A stretch of DNA of 34,264 bases from Planctomycetaceae bacterium (GCA_028284885.1 JANQQW010000198.1:1-34264), one strand, 5' to 3'. Counted from the stretch's first letter, positions 7,888-16,356 are shown. Numbers and translations are program-made. Notes: a model not told the origin generated them from the sequence alone.

Positions 7888-9429
7888 ATGCGCATCGAAT
7901 CCGCCAAACTCGTCTCCTTGCTCGGACTCGTCGTCGTGTCTCTCGGAGCGCCGTCTCCCGGCGCGGCCGAGCGGCCGAACATCGTGCTGATCCTGGCCGA
8001 CGACCTCGGGTACGGCGACGTGCGTTGCTACAACGCCGAGTCGAAGGTCGCGACGCCGAACCTCGACCGGCTCGCCGAGCAGGGGTTGCGGTTCACCGAC
8101 GCCCACAGCCCGTCGACGGTGTGCACGCCCACGAGGTACAGCCTGCTGACCGGCCGCATGGCGTTCCGGAACGGCATGCGGGGCGTGTTCGACGGGGCGG
8201 GCGGGCCGTGCCTCATCGAGAAGGACCGGCTGACGTTGCCCGGAATGCTGAAGAAGGCCGGCTACCGGACCGCCTGCATCGGCAAGTGGCACGTCGGGCT
8301 GACCTTCTTCGACGCCGACGGCAAGCCGATCCACCAGAACGGCCTCGCCGCCGTGAAGCGGATCGACTACTCGCGCCGCATCCCGGACGGTCCGATCCAC
8401 CGCGGCTTCGACCGCTTCTTCGGCACGGCCTGCTGCCCGACGACCGACTGGCTGTACGCCTTCATCGACGACGACCGCATTCCCGTCCCGCCGACCGGCG
8501 TGCTCGACAAGACGCACCTGCCGAAGCACCCGTACTCGCGGGACAACCGGCCGGGCGTCGTCGCCCCGAACTTCGATCTCGAAGAGGTCGATCTCGTGTT
8601 CCTCGAGAAGAGCCAGGCGTTCTTGAAGGAACACGTCGAGGAACATCCTGACGAGCCGTTCTTCCTGTTCCACAGCATGCAGGCGGTCCACCTGCCGTCG
8701 TTCCCGGCGGACCGCTTCAAGGGGAAGACGAAGGCCGGCCCGCACGGCGACTTCCTGCACGAGATGGACCACGTCGTCGGCGAGTTGCTCGGCACGCTCG
8801 ACGAACTGGGCGTCGCGGAGAACACGCTGGTGCTGTTCACCAGCGACAACGGGCCGGAGATCGCCTCGGTCGTCCACATGCGAGCGGACCACGGCCACGA
8901 CGGCGCGCGGCCGTGGCGGGGCATCAAGCGGGACCAGTGGGAAGGGGGCCATCGTGTGCCGCTCCTCGCCAAGTGGCCCGGCCACGTCGAGGCGGGGACG
9001 ACGACCGACCAAACCGTCTGCCTGACCGACGTGATGGCGACCTGTGCGTCGATCGTCGACCAGCCCCTGCCGAACGACGCGGCCGAGGACAGCTTCGACC
9101 TGCTGCCCGTGCTGAAGGGCGAGGCCGAGGAGCCCGTCCGGCGGTACACGATCCACCAGACGATCCGCCTCGCACTCGCCATCCGCCGCGGGCCGTGGAA
9201 GTACCTCGACCACCGCGGCTCCGGCGGCAACGACTACACCCGCGGCCCGCTGCAGCAGTACGCCCTCCCGGAGAAGACCCCCGAGGCCCCCGGCCAGCTG
9301 TACCACCTGGGCGACGACCCCGGCGAGACGACGAACCTCTACTTCGAGAAGCCCGAGATCGTCCGTGAACTGAAGGCCGCGCTCGACCGGTTCAAGGAGT
9401 CCGGCCGGAGTGTCCCACCGCGGTCTTGA
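7888..9429 (+). CDS. Exported arylsulfatase-type sulfatase
   Basis: The predicted protein has 513 residues with an N-terminal signal ('LVSLLGLVVVSLGA', cleavage near 'GAA-ER'). The sulfatase core starts at 'RPNIVLILADDLGYGD', giving the metal-binding Asp pair 38-39. The signature C-x-P-x-R is present as 'VCTPTRYSLLTGR', with Cys79 as the residue converted to formylglycine. Further family marks are 'GKWHVG' and 'FTSDNGPE'. The protein therefore needs a formylglycine-generating enzyme, which is not encoded in the window. Sulfatases of this kind remove sulfate esters from polysaccharides such as those of algae. Planctomycetes carry many. A purine-rich GGGGAG lies about eleven bases before the ATG. 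The next gene starts 90 bases on, and the two are probably co-transcribed up to the terminator at 10909. The exact substrate cannot be read from sequence. Confidence 0.93.
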   Translation: MRIESAKLVSLLGLVVVSLGAPSPGAAERPNIVLILADDLGYGDVRCYNAESKVATPNLDRLAEQGLRFTDAHSPSTVCTPTRYSLLTGRMAFRNGMRGVFDGAGGPCLIEKDRLTLPGMLKKAGYRTACIGKWHVGLTFFDADGKPIHQNGLAAVKRIDYSRRIPDGPIHRGFDRFFGTACCPTTDWLYAFIDDDRIPVPPTGVLDKTHLPKHPYSRDNRPGVVAPNFDLEEVDLVFLEKSQAFLKEHVEEHPDEPFFLFHSMQAVHLPSFPADRFKGKTKAGPHGDFLHEMDHVVGELLGTLDELGVAENTLVLFTSDNGPEIASVVHMRADHGHDGARPWRGIKRDQWEGGHRVPLLAKWPGHVEAGTTTDQTVCLTDVMATCASIVDQPLPNDAAEDSFDLLPVLKGEAEEPVRRYTIHQTIRLALAIRRGPWKYLDHRGSGGNDYTRGPLQQYALPEKTPEAPGQLYHLGDDPGETTNLYFEKPEIVRELKAALDRFKESGRSVPPRS

Positions 9430-9519
9430 GCTGGGCGGCGTTTCGGACCGGCCGGGCAGCCGATACGATGGACTGGCTTTGCCGACAACCACGACTGAGT
9501 GATTCCTGGGAGATTCTCG

Positions 9520-10878
9520 ATGAGCAACACGACACGCCGTGACTTCCTGAAGACGACGACCGCCGGGGCGGCCGCCCTGGGGGCGTCCTCCTGGTTCAAC
9601 CCGCTGCCCGGCTTCGCCGCGCAGGACTCACCGAACGAGCGGCCCGTCCTCGGCTGCATCGGCACCGGCAGCCGCTGGAACGCCGTCGGCCCGAACGCGA
9701 TGAAGTTCGCCGACTGCGTCGCCGTCTGCGACGTCGACACTCGCCACACGGACAAGGCGAAGAAGCGCGTCGAGGGGATTCAGAAGAAGGAGGGGGTCGA
9801 GGTCTACGAGAACTACGAGGACCTGCTCGCCCGCGACGACATCGACGTGGTGACGATCGTCACGCCGGACCACTGGCACACGAAGATGGCCATCGACGCG
9901 ATGAAGGCCGGCAAGGACGTCTACTGCGAGAAGCCGCTGACCCTGACGGTCGAGGAGGGGCGGCAGATCATCAAGGTGCTCGAGGAGACCGGACGCACCT
10001 TCCAGGTCGGCACGCAGCAGCGCAGCGAGATGGGGCAGAAGTTCCTGAAGGCGGTCGCGTTGGTCGCCGACGGCCGCATCGGCAAGCTGACGTCGGTCGA
10101 GTGCCGCATCGGCGCCGCCCCCTCCAGCGGGCCGATCCCGCGGGTCGCCGTGCCGAAGGAGCTCAACTGGGACCGCTGGCTCGGTCAGGCCCCGATGGTC
10201 GACTTCCGCCAGAACGGCAAGAAGACCCGCGCCCACTACGAGTTTCGTTGGTGGTACGAGTACTCCGGCGGCAAGATGACCGACTGGGGGGCCCACCACG
10301 TCGACATCGCCAACTGGGCGCTCGTTGAGAACGGCCAGGGCGACCAGCCCACCTCGTTCGACCCCGTCATGGCGAAGCACCCCGTCGAGCTCGACGGCAA
10401 CGGCATGCCGAAGGACGAGACCCAGTACAACACGGCCACCGGCTTCAAGGTCGAGTGCCCGTTCCCGAAGGGGGCTCAACTCACCATCCGGCACGACGAC
10501 GACAACGGCATCCTGTTCACGGGAACCGAAGGCCGCTTCTTCGTCAGCCGCGGCAAGCTGGCCGGGGCGCCGGTCGAGGAGCTGAAGACCAAGCCGCTCG
10601 ACAAGGACCTGCTCGTGAAGCTCTCGAACGGCTTCGACTCGAGCGTCGGCAACGCCCACATGGCGAACTTCTTCCACTGCATCGAGAAGGGGACCAAGCC
10701 GGTCTCCGACGTGTGGACGCACCACCGGGCGATGACGATCTGCCACCTCGCGAACATCTCCATTCGCCTCGGCCGCAAGCTGGAGTGGAACGCGAAGACG
10801 CAGGAGATCGTCGGCGACAGCCAAGCCAACGCCATGCAGTCTCGGCCGCAGCGGAAGGGCTACGAGATCACCGTCTGA
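9520..10878 (+). CDS. Twin-arginine Gfo/Idh/MocA family oxidoreductase
   Basis: The predicted protein has 452 residues. The ATG at 9520 (after GGGAG) opens the twin-arginine signal '[18 protein letters not shown]'. An in-frame ATG seven codons earlier is less likely. The nucleotide-binding fold begins at '[11 protein letters not shown]', and the family's catalytic/cofactor motif 'YCEKPLTL' gives Glu137-Lys138-Pro139. '[17 protein letters not shown]' is the usual C-domain motif. Members oxidise or reduce sugars with NAD(P). The exported planctomycete forms probably fold with cofactor in the cytoplasm before Tat transport. Adjacent to the sulfatase and opposite a TIM-barrel isomerase-like protein, it fits an extracytoplasmic sugar-processing module. 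No substrate can be assigned. A strong hairpin terminator lies 31 bases after the stop. Confidence 0.92.
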   Translation: MSNTTRRDFLKTTTAGAAALGASSWFNPLPGFAAQDSPNERPVLGCIGTGSRWNAVGPNAMKFADCVAVCDVDTRHTDKAKKRVEGIQKKEGVEVYENYEDLLARDDIDVVTIVTPDHWHTKMAIDAMKAGKDVYCEKPLTLTVEEGRQIIKVLEETGRTFQVGTQQRSEMGQKFLKAVALVADGRIGKLTSVECRIGAAPSSGPIPRVAVPKELNWDRWLGQAPMVDFRQNGKKTRAHYEFRWWYEYSGGKMTDWGAHHVDIANWALVENGQGDQPTSFDPVMAKHPVELDGNGMPKDETQYNTATGFKVECPFPKGAQLTIRHDDDNGILFTGTEGRFFVSRGKLAGAPVEELKTKPLDKDLLVKLSNGFDSSVGNAHMANFFHCIEKGTKPVSDVWTHHRAMTICHLANISIRLGRKLEWNAKTQEIVGDSQANAMQSRPQRKGYEITV

Positions 10879-10908
10879 TCTCGTCCGACGATCGAGGAAG
10901 CGAAAACG

Positions 10909-10946
10909 AAGCGGGACGGGAGTCGCGACTCCCGGCCCGCTTTCTT
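10909..10946. terminator. Bidirectional intrinsic terminator between convergent genes
   Basis: The core GGGAGTCGCGACTCCC (10918-10933) is a perfect 16-base palindrome. It is extended by AAGCGGG (10909-10915) pairing with CCCGCTT (10936-10942) across a two-base internal loop. The plus strand continues with TTTCTT. On the minus strand the sequence after the stem reads CTTCGTTTTCG. It sits between the stop of the Gfo/Idh/MocA gene (10878) and the stop of the convergent epimerase-like gene (10978), so it can serve both. Confidence 0.88.
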
Positions 10947-10977
10947 CGTGTCTCGTCGACGGGTGGCTCTGCTCGGC

Positions 10978-11892
10978 CTACTTCGCCGGGCGACCCAGTA
11001 CGTGTCGCAGTGCGGCGTCCAGTTCCGGCTGCCGGAAGACGTAGCCCGTCTCCTCGAGCTTCCTCGGCACGACCCGCGTGCTGGCCAGCAGCAGGTCGTT
11101 CGCCATCTCGCCGAGGGCCAGGCGGGCGGCGAACGCCGGCATGGGGAAGATCGTCGGCCGGTTGAGCACGCGGCCGAGTGCCTTCGTGAACTCGGCGTTC
11201 GTCGGCGCGTCCGGGGCGACGACGTTCACCGGCCCCTCGACTTGTTCATCGTCGAGTGCGTGCAGGGCGGCCCCGACGACGTCGTCGATCGCGACCCAGC
11301 TCCAGTACTGTTTGCCGGAGCCGACCACGCCGCCGACTCCCATCTTGAACGGCGTCAGCATCTTCGCGAGGGCCCCGCCGTCCTTCGCGAGGACGACCCC
11401 GATGCGGAGGTTGACGACTCGTACGCCGGCCGCGCGGGCCGGGTCGCACGCTTGTTCCCACTTCTGGCAGACGTCGGCCAGGAATCCCTCGCCGACCTCG
11501 CTGCTCTCGTCCATCTCACGGCTGCCACGGTCTCCGTAGAAGCCGATCGCCGACGCACAGACGAGGACCTTGGGCGGAGCCTTCAGGCCGGCCAGCGTCT
11601 CGGCGATCAAGGTGGTTCCGTTGACGCGGCTGTCGCGAATCCGCCGCTTCATGTCGGCGTTCCACCGGCCGCCGGCGATGTTCTCGCCCGCGAGGTGGAC
11701 GACCGCGTCGATCCCTTCGAGTCGGTCACCGTTCAGCTCGCCGGCCGCAGGATTCCACTGCAGTTCGGTCGCGTAGGACGTCGATGGTCGGCGGACGAGC
11801 TTGACGGTCGAGTCGCCCCGGTCGCCGAGCTCGGCACACAACGCCTTGCCGACCAGTCCCGACGCCCCGGTGACCGCGATCGTCTTGGTCAT
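10978..11892 (-). CDS. TIGR01777-type NAD(P)-dependent epimerase/oxidoreductase (YfcH-like)
   Basis: The predicted protein has 304 residues. The ATG at 11892 begins directly with the Rossmann strand 'TIAVTGASGLVGKAL', and a GGAGAG lies about ten bases upstream. The 68-codon open stretch before it is antisense to no coherent domain and is excluded. 'VLVCASAIGFYGDRG' holds the Ser and Tyr of the extended short-chain dehydrogenase active site, although the Tyr-x3-Lys spacing is degenerate as is usual in this subfamily. 'FKMGVGGVVGSGKQYWSW' and 'IDDVVGAAL' are typical of the TIGR01777 group, which includes a cell-division-inhibitor-named branch of unproven function. It lies 106 bases downstream of the sigma factor on the same strand and may be read from the same promoter. 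The role is unknown beyond probable nucleotide-sugar or sugar reduction or epimerisation. Confidence 0.88.
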   Translation of the reverse strand: MTKTIAVTGASGLVGKALCAELGDRGDSTVKLVRRPSTSYATELQWNPAAGELNGDRLEGIDAVVHLAGENIAGGRWNADMKRRIRDSRVNGTTLIAETLAGLKAPPKVLVCASAIGFYGDRGSREMDESSEVGEGFLADVCQKWEQACDPARAAGVRVVNLRIGVVLAKDGGALAKMLTPFKMGVGGVVGSGKQYWSWVAIDDVVGAALHALDDEQVEGPVNVVAPDAPTNAEFTKALGRVLNRPTIFPMPAFAARLALGEMANDLLLASTRVVPRKLEETGYVFRQPELDAALRHVLGRPAK

Positions 11893-11998
11893 GCTGCCGC
11901 TCTCCGGACTTCGCGTCTCGACGGGTGCTGCTGTGAGGTTCACGTTTAGCCTCGTCTCTTGGAGTTTGGAAGTCTGGGAAGGATCGACGAATTCGTCG

Positions 11999-12952
11999 TC
12001 AGGCAGGCACGGTCGAAGGGAGCTCGGGCGAGAGGCCGAGGCCGTCGGCCAGCTCGCGGAGCTTGTCCACCGCACGAATCTGGAGTTGGCGAACACGCTC
12101 CTTGCAGACGCCGAGGCGGTCGGCCAGCACCTGCAGCGTCTCGGGGCCGTTGCTCTTCTCCAGCCCGAACCGGGCCGAGAGGATCACCAGCTCACGCGAG
12201 TCGAGCGTCTCCTCGGCGTGGTCGAGAATCGTGCGGATGATTCGTGCGTTGGCCGGAGCCTGGTCGGGGGCGGCCTCCTCGGCCGTGTCCGCGAGGACCT
12301 CGCCCGAGCCCGTCACGAATCGCTGCGACTGCTTCTGCGACTTGGCGACGCGGCGGTAGTACGTCCGCTGAATCGCATGCGTGGCGTAGGTGCTGAAGCG
12401 GAACCCGCGGCCGTAGTCGAACTTCTCGGCGGCCTGCATCAGGACCATGTTCCCCTCGCTGACGAGGTCGTCGAAGCCGTCGCGGCCGTTGACGAAACGC
12501 CGGGCGATGGAGACGACGAGCCGGAGGTTGGCCTCGACGATCGCGTCACGGGTCTCGTTGGCGACCCGCAGCCAGAACTCGACCTCGCGGACGAGGTCGA
12601 GATCGACGGCCGCGGGATCGAGGTTCGACCGGAGGGCGTTGGCTCGGAACTTGGCGAAGTTCATCCGCCGGAACGCCCGCCGTTCCTGCTCCGGAGTGAG
12701 GAGGGGCGTCTCGTAAAGACTGGCGAAGTAGGCAGGTACGCCGTTCGGCCGCTTCGGACGGCGAGCCGACCGGGTTTCCTCGGCCAGTTCTCCCCGCTCG
12801 TTGGCCTCGAGCACCTCGTCAGCGAAGCCAGACTGCTCGAACTCGGCGTTGTGGATGAAGTCGATCTCGTGCAGCAGAAGCTGCTCGGCTCGCTTCTTCC
12901 CCACGTTTCGTCGCTTCTTCTTCCCCGTTTTCGCTGCGGACGACTTCGGCAT
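11999..12952 (-). CDS. Sigma-70 family RNA polymerase sigma factor lacking region 3
   Basis: The predicted protein has 317 residues, starting at the ATG at 12952 with GGAG about seven bases upstream. The N-terminus is very Lys/Arg-rich (residues 8-21), followed by an unconserved 60-residue stretch. Region 2 spans about residues 136-203, with '[14 protein letters not shown]', '[19 protein letters not shown]' and '[17 protein letters not shown]'. Region 4 spans about 236-303, ending in the helix-turn-helix '[20 protein letters not shown]'. The roughly 35 residues between them are Ala/Glu-rich and too short for region 3, so this is a compact alternative sigma factor with an RpoD-like region 2 rather than a housekeeping sigma. 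In region 2.4 the usual Trp-Trp is replaced by 'THAI', suggesting altered -10 recognition or melting. The promoter region upstream carries two identical palindromes, hinting at tight regulation or autoregulation. No anti-sigma gene is next to it. Confidence 0.88.
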   Translation of the reverse strand: MPKSSAAKTGKKKRRNVGKKRAEQLLLHEIDFIHNAEFEQSGFADEVLEANERGELAEETRSARRPKRPNGVPAYFASLYETPLLTPEQERRAFRRMNFAKFRANALRSNLDPAAVDLDLVREVEFWLRVANETRDAIVEANLRLVVSIARRFVNGRDGFDDLVSEGNMVLMQAAEKFDYGRGFRFSTYATHAIQRTYYRRVAKSQKQSQRFVTGSGEVLADTAEEAAPDQAPANARIIRTILDHAEETLDSRELVILSARFGLEKSNGPETLQVLADRLGVCKERVRQLQIRAVDKLRELADGLGLSPELPSTVPA

Positions 12953-12973
12953 CGATCGGCTCCGGCTGAAATT

Positions 12974-12984
12974 CGTTCAAAACG
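12974..12984. promoter_or_regulatory. Candidate operator, copy 1 (CGTT-N3-AACG)
   Basis: The sequence CGTTCAAAACG is an 11-base palindrome (CGTT/AACG arms, three-base centre) located 22 bases upstream of the sigma factor start. An identical copy occurs exactly 60 bases further upstream. Two exact copies in the same short non-coding stretch suggest a regulator-binding site. No regulator can be assigned. Confidence 0.5.
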
Positions 12985-13033
12985 TCCATCCGGAGTATTC
13001 TCCGCTCGCCGGGCAGTCTCGCAACAGAAAAAA

Positions 13034-13044
13034 CGTTCAAAACG
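13034..13044. promoter_or_regulatory. Candidate operator, copy 2 (CGTT-N3-AACG)
   Basis: This is identical to the copy at 12974 and sits inside the AT-rich stretch AAAAAACGTTCAAAACGTTC. It lies 82 bases upstream of the sigma start and 107 bases upstream of the divergent MerR/B12-fold regulator, so one protein bound here could control both genes. The regulator encoded next door is the first candidate to test. Confidence 0.5.
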
Positions 13045-13078
13045 TTCTTTTTGTCACGTTCCGTTTGCCGATCAGTCG

Positions 13079-13105
13079 TTGACTCTTGGTACAAGCCGAT
13101 AAATA
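13079..13105 (+). promoter_or_regulatory. Weak sigma-70-like promoter for the MerR/B12-fold regulator
   Basis: TTGACT at 13079-13084 is followed after 15 bases by TAAATA at 13100-13105, in an AT-rich island of an otherwise GC-rich region. The start codon is at 13151. The spacer is two bases shorter than ideal, so the call is tentative. Confidence 0.35.
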
Positions 13106-13150
13106 GTCTCTCCGTCAGATACTTGTCGGCCCTCGAATCGTAGCCCGGTC

Positions 13151-14062
13151 ATGTCGGTCAAGGAACTCGTCACTCCCGCGCAAGTTGCCAGAGCCATTGG
13201 GGTTAGCGAGTCGTCCGTCAAGCGGTGGTGCGACAGCGGCCGAATTGCGGCCATTCGCACGGCCGGGAAGCATCGGCGGATGCCGATTCACTCGGTGCTG
13301 AAGTTTCTCCGTGAAAGCGGTCACCAGCTCGTCGATCCGGAAACACTCGGCCTCCCGGCAACGTCCGGGCAGGGGCAGTTCGTGATCGATCGTGCCCGCG
13401 ACATGCTTCGCGAGGCGCTGCTGGCTGGCGACGAGAGCGTCGCCCAGCAGGTCGTCGTCGATCTCTACCTGGCCCAAATCCCGGTCTACCGCATCTGCGA
13501 CGAGGTCGTGACCAACGTGTTCGCCGACATCGGCGAGATGTGGGCATGCGAGGAGGCGGCCGTCTACCAAGAGCGGCGGGGCTGCGAGATCGCTCTTCGC
13601 GTGCTGCTCGAACTGCGGTCGCTCGTCACCACGTCCCACCCGGACGGCCCGGTCGCAATCGGCGGGACGATCGCCGGAGACAACTACACGCTGCCGACGG
13701 CGATCGTCGAACTCGTTCTGCGGGAAGCACGTTGGCGGGCCACCTCGCTCGGCTGCTCGCTGCCGTTCGAGACGTTGGAGCGAGCCGTCTCGGACACCCA
13801 ACCGGCCCTGTTCTGGCTGAGTGTCTCGCACATCGAGGACGAAGCCCGGTTCGTCGAGGAGTTCCGCCGGTTCCGCGTCGAGGCCGAGTCGCACGGCACC
13901 GACGTCGTGCTCGGCGGACGAGCGCTCGACGCTCGCCTCCTCGACGCCGTCGGCCGGCCAACCTACTTCGAGACGTTCGCCGACCTCTCTGCACACGCTC
14001 GCGCGAAGGCGGAGAAGGCGAGCACGGGGTCCGACCACGCGGGTGAGTCGAACCAGGCATGA
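13151..14062 (+). CDS. MerR/excisionase-type regulator with a CarH-like B12-binding fold that lacks the cobalamin residues
   Basis: The predicted protein has 303 residues. Residues 5-55 form a MerR/excisionase winged helix ('VSESSVKRWCDSGRI', 'GKHRRMP'). Residues about 76-160 match the four-helix B12-binding_2 bundle of CarH/LitR-like light- and B12-sensing repressors. Residues 166-290 match the Rossmann-like B12 domain. Key cobalamin marks are missing. The W-x9-EH motif is reduced to Trp131 with 'ERR' (141-143), so the upper-ligand His is absent. The DxHxxG lower-ligand loop appears as 'GDNYTLP' (176-182). The protein probably keeps the oligomerising fold but senses something else or nothing. 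It is divergent from the sigma factor and shares with it the region carrying the two palindromes. It overlaps the nitroreductase by ATGA, so the two are translationally coupled. No strong ribosome-binding site is seen. Confidence 0.8.
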   Translation: MSVKELVTPAQVARAIGVSESSVKRWCDSGRIAAIRTAGKHRRMPIHSVLKFLRESGHQLVDPETLGLPATSGQGQFVIDRARDMLREALLAGDESVAQQVVVDLYLAQIPVYRICDEVVTNVFADIGEMWACEEAAVYQERRGCEIALRVLLELRSLVTTSHPDGPVAIGGTIAGDNYTLPTAIVELVLREARWRATSLGCSLPFETLERAVSDTQPALFWLSVSHIEDEARFVEEFRRFRVEAESHGTDVVLGGRALDARLLDAVGRPTYFETFADLSAHARAKAEKASTGSDHAGESNQA

Positions 14063-14613
14063 CCCCGGACGCGCTCGGCGAGTTGATCCGCAGTCGAAGG
14101 ACGGTCAACGACTTTCGTCCGGAACCGGTTGTGGCCGAGCTGCTGCTCGAGGCGATCGAGCTCGCGCGGTGGGCGCCGAACCACAAGCACACCGAACCGT
14201 GGCGGTTCCACCTGCTCGGGCCGGAGACCGTCGCCGCGATCGTCGAGCTCAACACGAGCCTGGTCGCGGAGAAGAAGGGGGCCGAGGCAGCCGCCGTCAA
14301 GCGGCAGCGTTGGTCGGCCGTTCCGGGGTGGCTGCTCGTGACCTCGGCTCGGGGCGACGACGAGTTGCGAAACCGAGAGGACTACGCGGCCACCTGCTGT
14401 GCCGTGCAGAACCTCTCGCTCGCCTTGTGGAATCGCGGCGTCGGCATGAAGTGGACGACGGGCGACGTCACCCGGCACCCGCGGTTCGCCGAGATCGTCG
14501 GCCTCGACATCGACGTTCGCGACGTCGTCGGGCTGATGTGGTACGGCTACCCCGCCAAGGTGCCGGTCTCGAAGCGGAAGCCGGTCGAGGAGATCGTCGA
14601 GGAGCGCCCGTGA
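14059..14613 (+). CDS. Nitroreductase family FMN oxidoreductase (YdjA-like)
   Basis: The predicted protein has 184 residues, the typical length of the compact nitroreductases. The N-terminal 'LIRSRRTVNDFRPEPV' is the classic FMN-phosphate Arg motif. 'ELARWAPNHKHTEPWRF' is the second flavin segment and closely resembles YdjA. 'GVGMKWTTGDVTRHPRF' and 'VGLMWYGYPAKVP' are the C-terminal dimer and flavin-contact segments. Such enzymes reduce nitro groups, quinones or other acceptors with NAD(P)H, but their native substrates are usually unknown. The ATG overlaps the stop of the B12-fold regulator (ATGA), which strongly implies co-expression and suggests that the regulator controls this flavoenzyme. 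The stop lies four bases before the end of a convergent small gene. Confidence 0.88.
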   Translation: MTPDALGELIRSRRTVNDFRPEPVVAELLLEAIELARWAPNHKHTEPWRFHLLGPETVAAIVELNTSLVAEKKGAEAAAVKRQRWSAVPGWLLVTSARGDDELRNREDYAATCCAVQNLSLALWNRGVGMKWTTGDVTRHPRFAEIVGLDIDVRDVVGLMWYGYPAKVPVSKRKPVEEIVEERP

Positions 14614-14617
14614 GGCC

Positions 14618-14818
14618 TCAGTAGCAGGCGTGCTCGGGAGCGGCCGCCGCGACTCGACGTCGGACTTCCCGTTCGACGCACCACGCCAGCCACCAGCGTT
14701 GGAGCCCTCCGGCGGCCTCGAGTCGCTCGCGGTACTCGGCGGCCACCTCGGCACGGATGGCGGGGCGGCAGGCCGTTCGGGCTCGCGAACAACCGTCCGA
14801 GACGATTCCACTCGGCAT
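14618..14818 (-). CDS. Small 66-residue cysteine-containing protein of unknown function
   Basis: The predicted protein has 66 residues. The ATG at 14818 lies only 11 bases after the stop of the DUF2330-like gene on the same strand, so it looks like the second gene of that operon. The sequence is Arg/Ala/Glu-rich and mostly helical, with four Cys (residues 9, 17, 47, 65) and the central segment 'AEVAAEYRERLEAAGGLQRW'. No signal peptide, membrane segment or known domain is seen. The antisense frame in this stretch has no coherent product, and base composition supports the minus strand, but the gene is short and its reality is not certain. Confidence 0.5.
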   Translation of the reverse strand: MPSGIVSDGCSRARTACRPAIRAEVAAEYRERLEAAGGLQRWWLAWCVEREVRRRVAAAAPEHACY

Positions 14819-14829
14819 CGCGTGTGCCC

Positions 14830-16356
14830 TCACTTGCGGCGTCCGCGTCGTCGCCAAACCGCGGCGAGACCGATCGTCCCGGCGAAGGCGAGCGAACCGA
14901 GCGACCACGGCGTGTTGCTCCGCGCGGGCGTCTCGTCCACGTCGGCGACCGACCGTGGGTCGAGGGGCTGGTCCCGTTCGACGGCTCCCAGCCGACCGCG
15001 GAACAACGTGCCGTCCTGTCGGCGAGTCCGCTTCTTCCGCGGCCCGAACAGCGTGGCGTCGTAGTGCTCCGGGGCGTTCCTCCGGGCAGCCATCCGGTAC
15101 CGCGAGAACTGGAGGTTCTGGTTGGCGAGAATCTCGCGTGGGAAGTTGCCGTCGACGATGCTGAGCGTGAGTCCGCGGAGCCCTTGGATCGACTTGCCGA
15201 CCGCGGCTTCCCGCTCGGTCTCCAGCAGTTCCTCGTGGAGGCCGTCGATCTCCGGGCCGCGAAGGTCGAGGCGTTCGCCGATGCGGAGGAGCATCTTCTC
15301 GGTCTCCTCGTGCGGGTGGACGAGCCGGCCTTCGCTGACGGCGAGGAGGTCGGCGGCGAACAGGTCGCGGGCGACTCCGTTCTTCGGCTCCGGGTCGCGG
15401 TTCCTGCGGATCGACTCCCGCAGCCTCGCGGGGACGTCCTTCACGGTGCCGCCCAGGATTCGCATGGGGAGCGGCTCCGTCACGTTCCGCAGCAGCTCCT
15501 CGCCCGGAAGCTGCCGGACGACGTACTCGCGGGGGATGGACTGCAGCCCGGCCGGCTGGTCGGTGAGGACGTAGACGACGTTCCGCAGGTCCCCCTCGTT
15601 GAAGGTGCTGAGTCGCATGGGGACGACGGCCCGGTCGGAGGGGAACCGAAAGCCCATGGCCTGGACGTGTCCGTCGAACGTGCTGCCCTTGGGGAGTCGG
15701 TCCTGCACGTCGCGCATGCCGGGCCTGGGATCGACGTTCGACTTGGCGGCCACGCGGGTGCGGACGGCGACGAAGCACCACTCCTCCTCGACGTAGTCCT
15801 CGCAGGCCGCCTCCATGCCGTCCGGGTAGCGGTAGCCGTGGTCGTCCATCCACTTCTTGAGGGCGGCGGGCGAGCCGGCCTGCAGGACGGCCACCTCGTA
15901 CATGCCGACCGCCTCCTCGTTGACGACCCGCACCTCGTCCCGTTCGAGCTTCATGCCGCGGGCGGACTTGGGGATCGCCCCGCTCCCGCCGATGCCGCCA
16001 CCTCCGCCGAATGCCATCATCGCCGGGCGGGGCCGAAGGTCGAGCACGTACTCCGGCGGATCGACGGCGGCCGCGACGTGCGGGAAGACGTTGTCGGAGA
16101 CCTTCCGGATCGCGGGGACGTTCGGGAACGGGATCAGCATCCCGAACTCCTCGACCTTCCCGCGGAAGCCGGGGCGGATGACGATCGTCTCGATCCCCTC
16201 GTGGTGGAAGACGTAGGTCTTCTGGATGCCGATGCGGGCGAGCGGCACGTCGTCGCCGACGGTGACCGGGGGAACCATTCCGCAGGGGTCGGCGTGAGTG
16301 GTCGTCGCGAGACCGACGACGAACAGGGTGGCGGCGGCGAGGCGAACGGCGTTCAT
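14830..16356 (-). CDS. DUF2330-like exported protein with a C-terminal membrane anchor and Arg tail
   Basis: The predicted protein has 508 residues. The ATG at 16356 (GGAG eight bases upstream) opens a signal peptide ('LAAATLFVVGLATTTHA', then 'DPCGM'). 'TYVFHHEGIETIVIRPGFRG' and 'EFGMLIPFPNVPAIRKVSD' match the start of the DUF2330 family, whose members are exported and of unknown function. The middle contains Gly- and Arg-rich stretches. The last 35 residues are a Ser/Pro linker ('ARSNTPWS'), one hydrophobic helix ('LGSLAFAGTIGLAAVW') and a basic end ('RRRGRRK'). This is the three-part layout of proteins sorted and anchored by exosortase-like or rhombosortase-like systems, though no known short signature such as PEP is obvious. 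A plain tail anchor is the alternative. It is divergent from the PhoD-like gene, with 139 bases between the starts. Confidence 0.75.
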   Translation of the reverse strand: MNAVRLAAATLFVVGLATTTHADPCGMVPPVTVGDDVPLARIGIQKTYVFHHEGIETIVIRPGFRGKVEEFGMLIPFPNVPAIRKVSDNVFPHVAAAVDPPEYVLDLRPRPAMMAFGGGGGIGGSGAIPKSARGMKLERDEVRVVNEEAVGMYEVAVLQAGSPAALKKWMDDHGYRYPDGMEAACEDYVEEEWCFVAVRTRVAAKSNVDPRPGMRDVQDRLPKGSTFDGHVQAMGFRFPSDRAVVPMRLSTFNEGDLRNVVYVLTDQPAGLQSIPREYVVRQLPGEELLRNVTEPLPMRILGGTVKDVPARLRESIRRNRDPEPKNGVARDLFAADLLAVSEGRLVHPHEETEKMLLRIGERLDLRGPEIDGLHEELLETEREAAVGKSIQGLRGLTLSIVDGNFPREILANQNLQFSRYRMAARRNAPEHYDATLFGPRKKRTRRQDGTLFRGRLGAVERDQPLDPRSVADVDETPARSNTPWSLGSLAFAGTIGLAAVWRRRGRRK

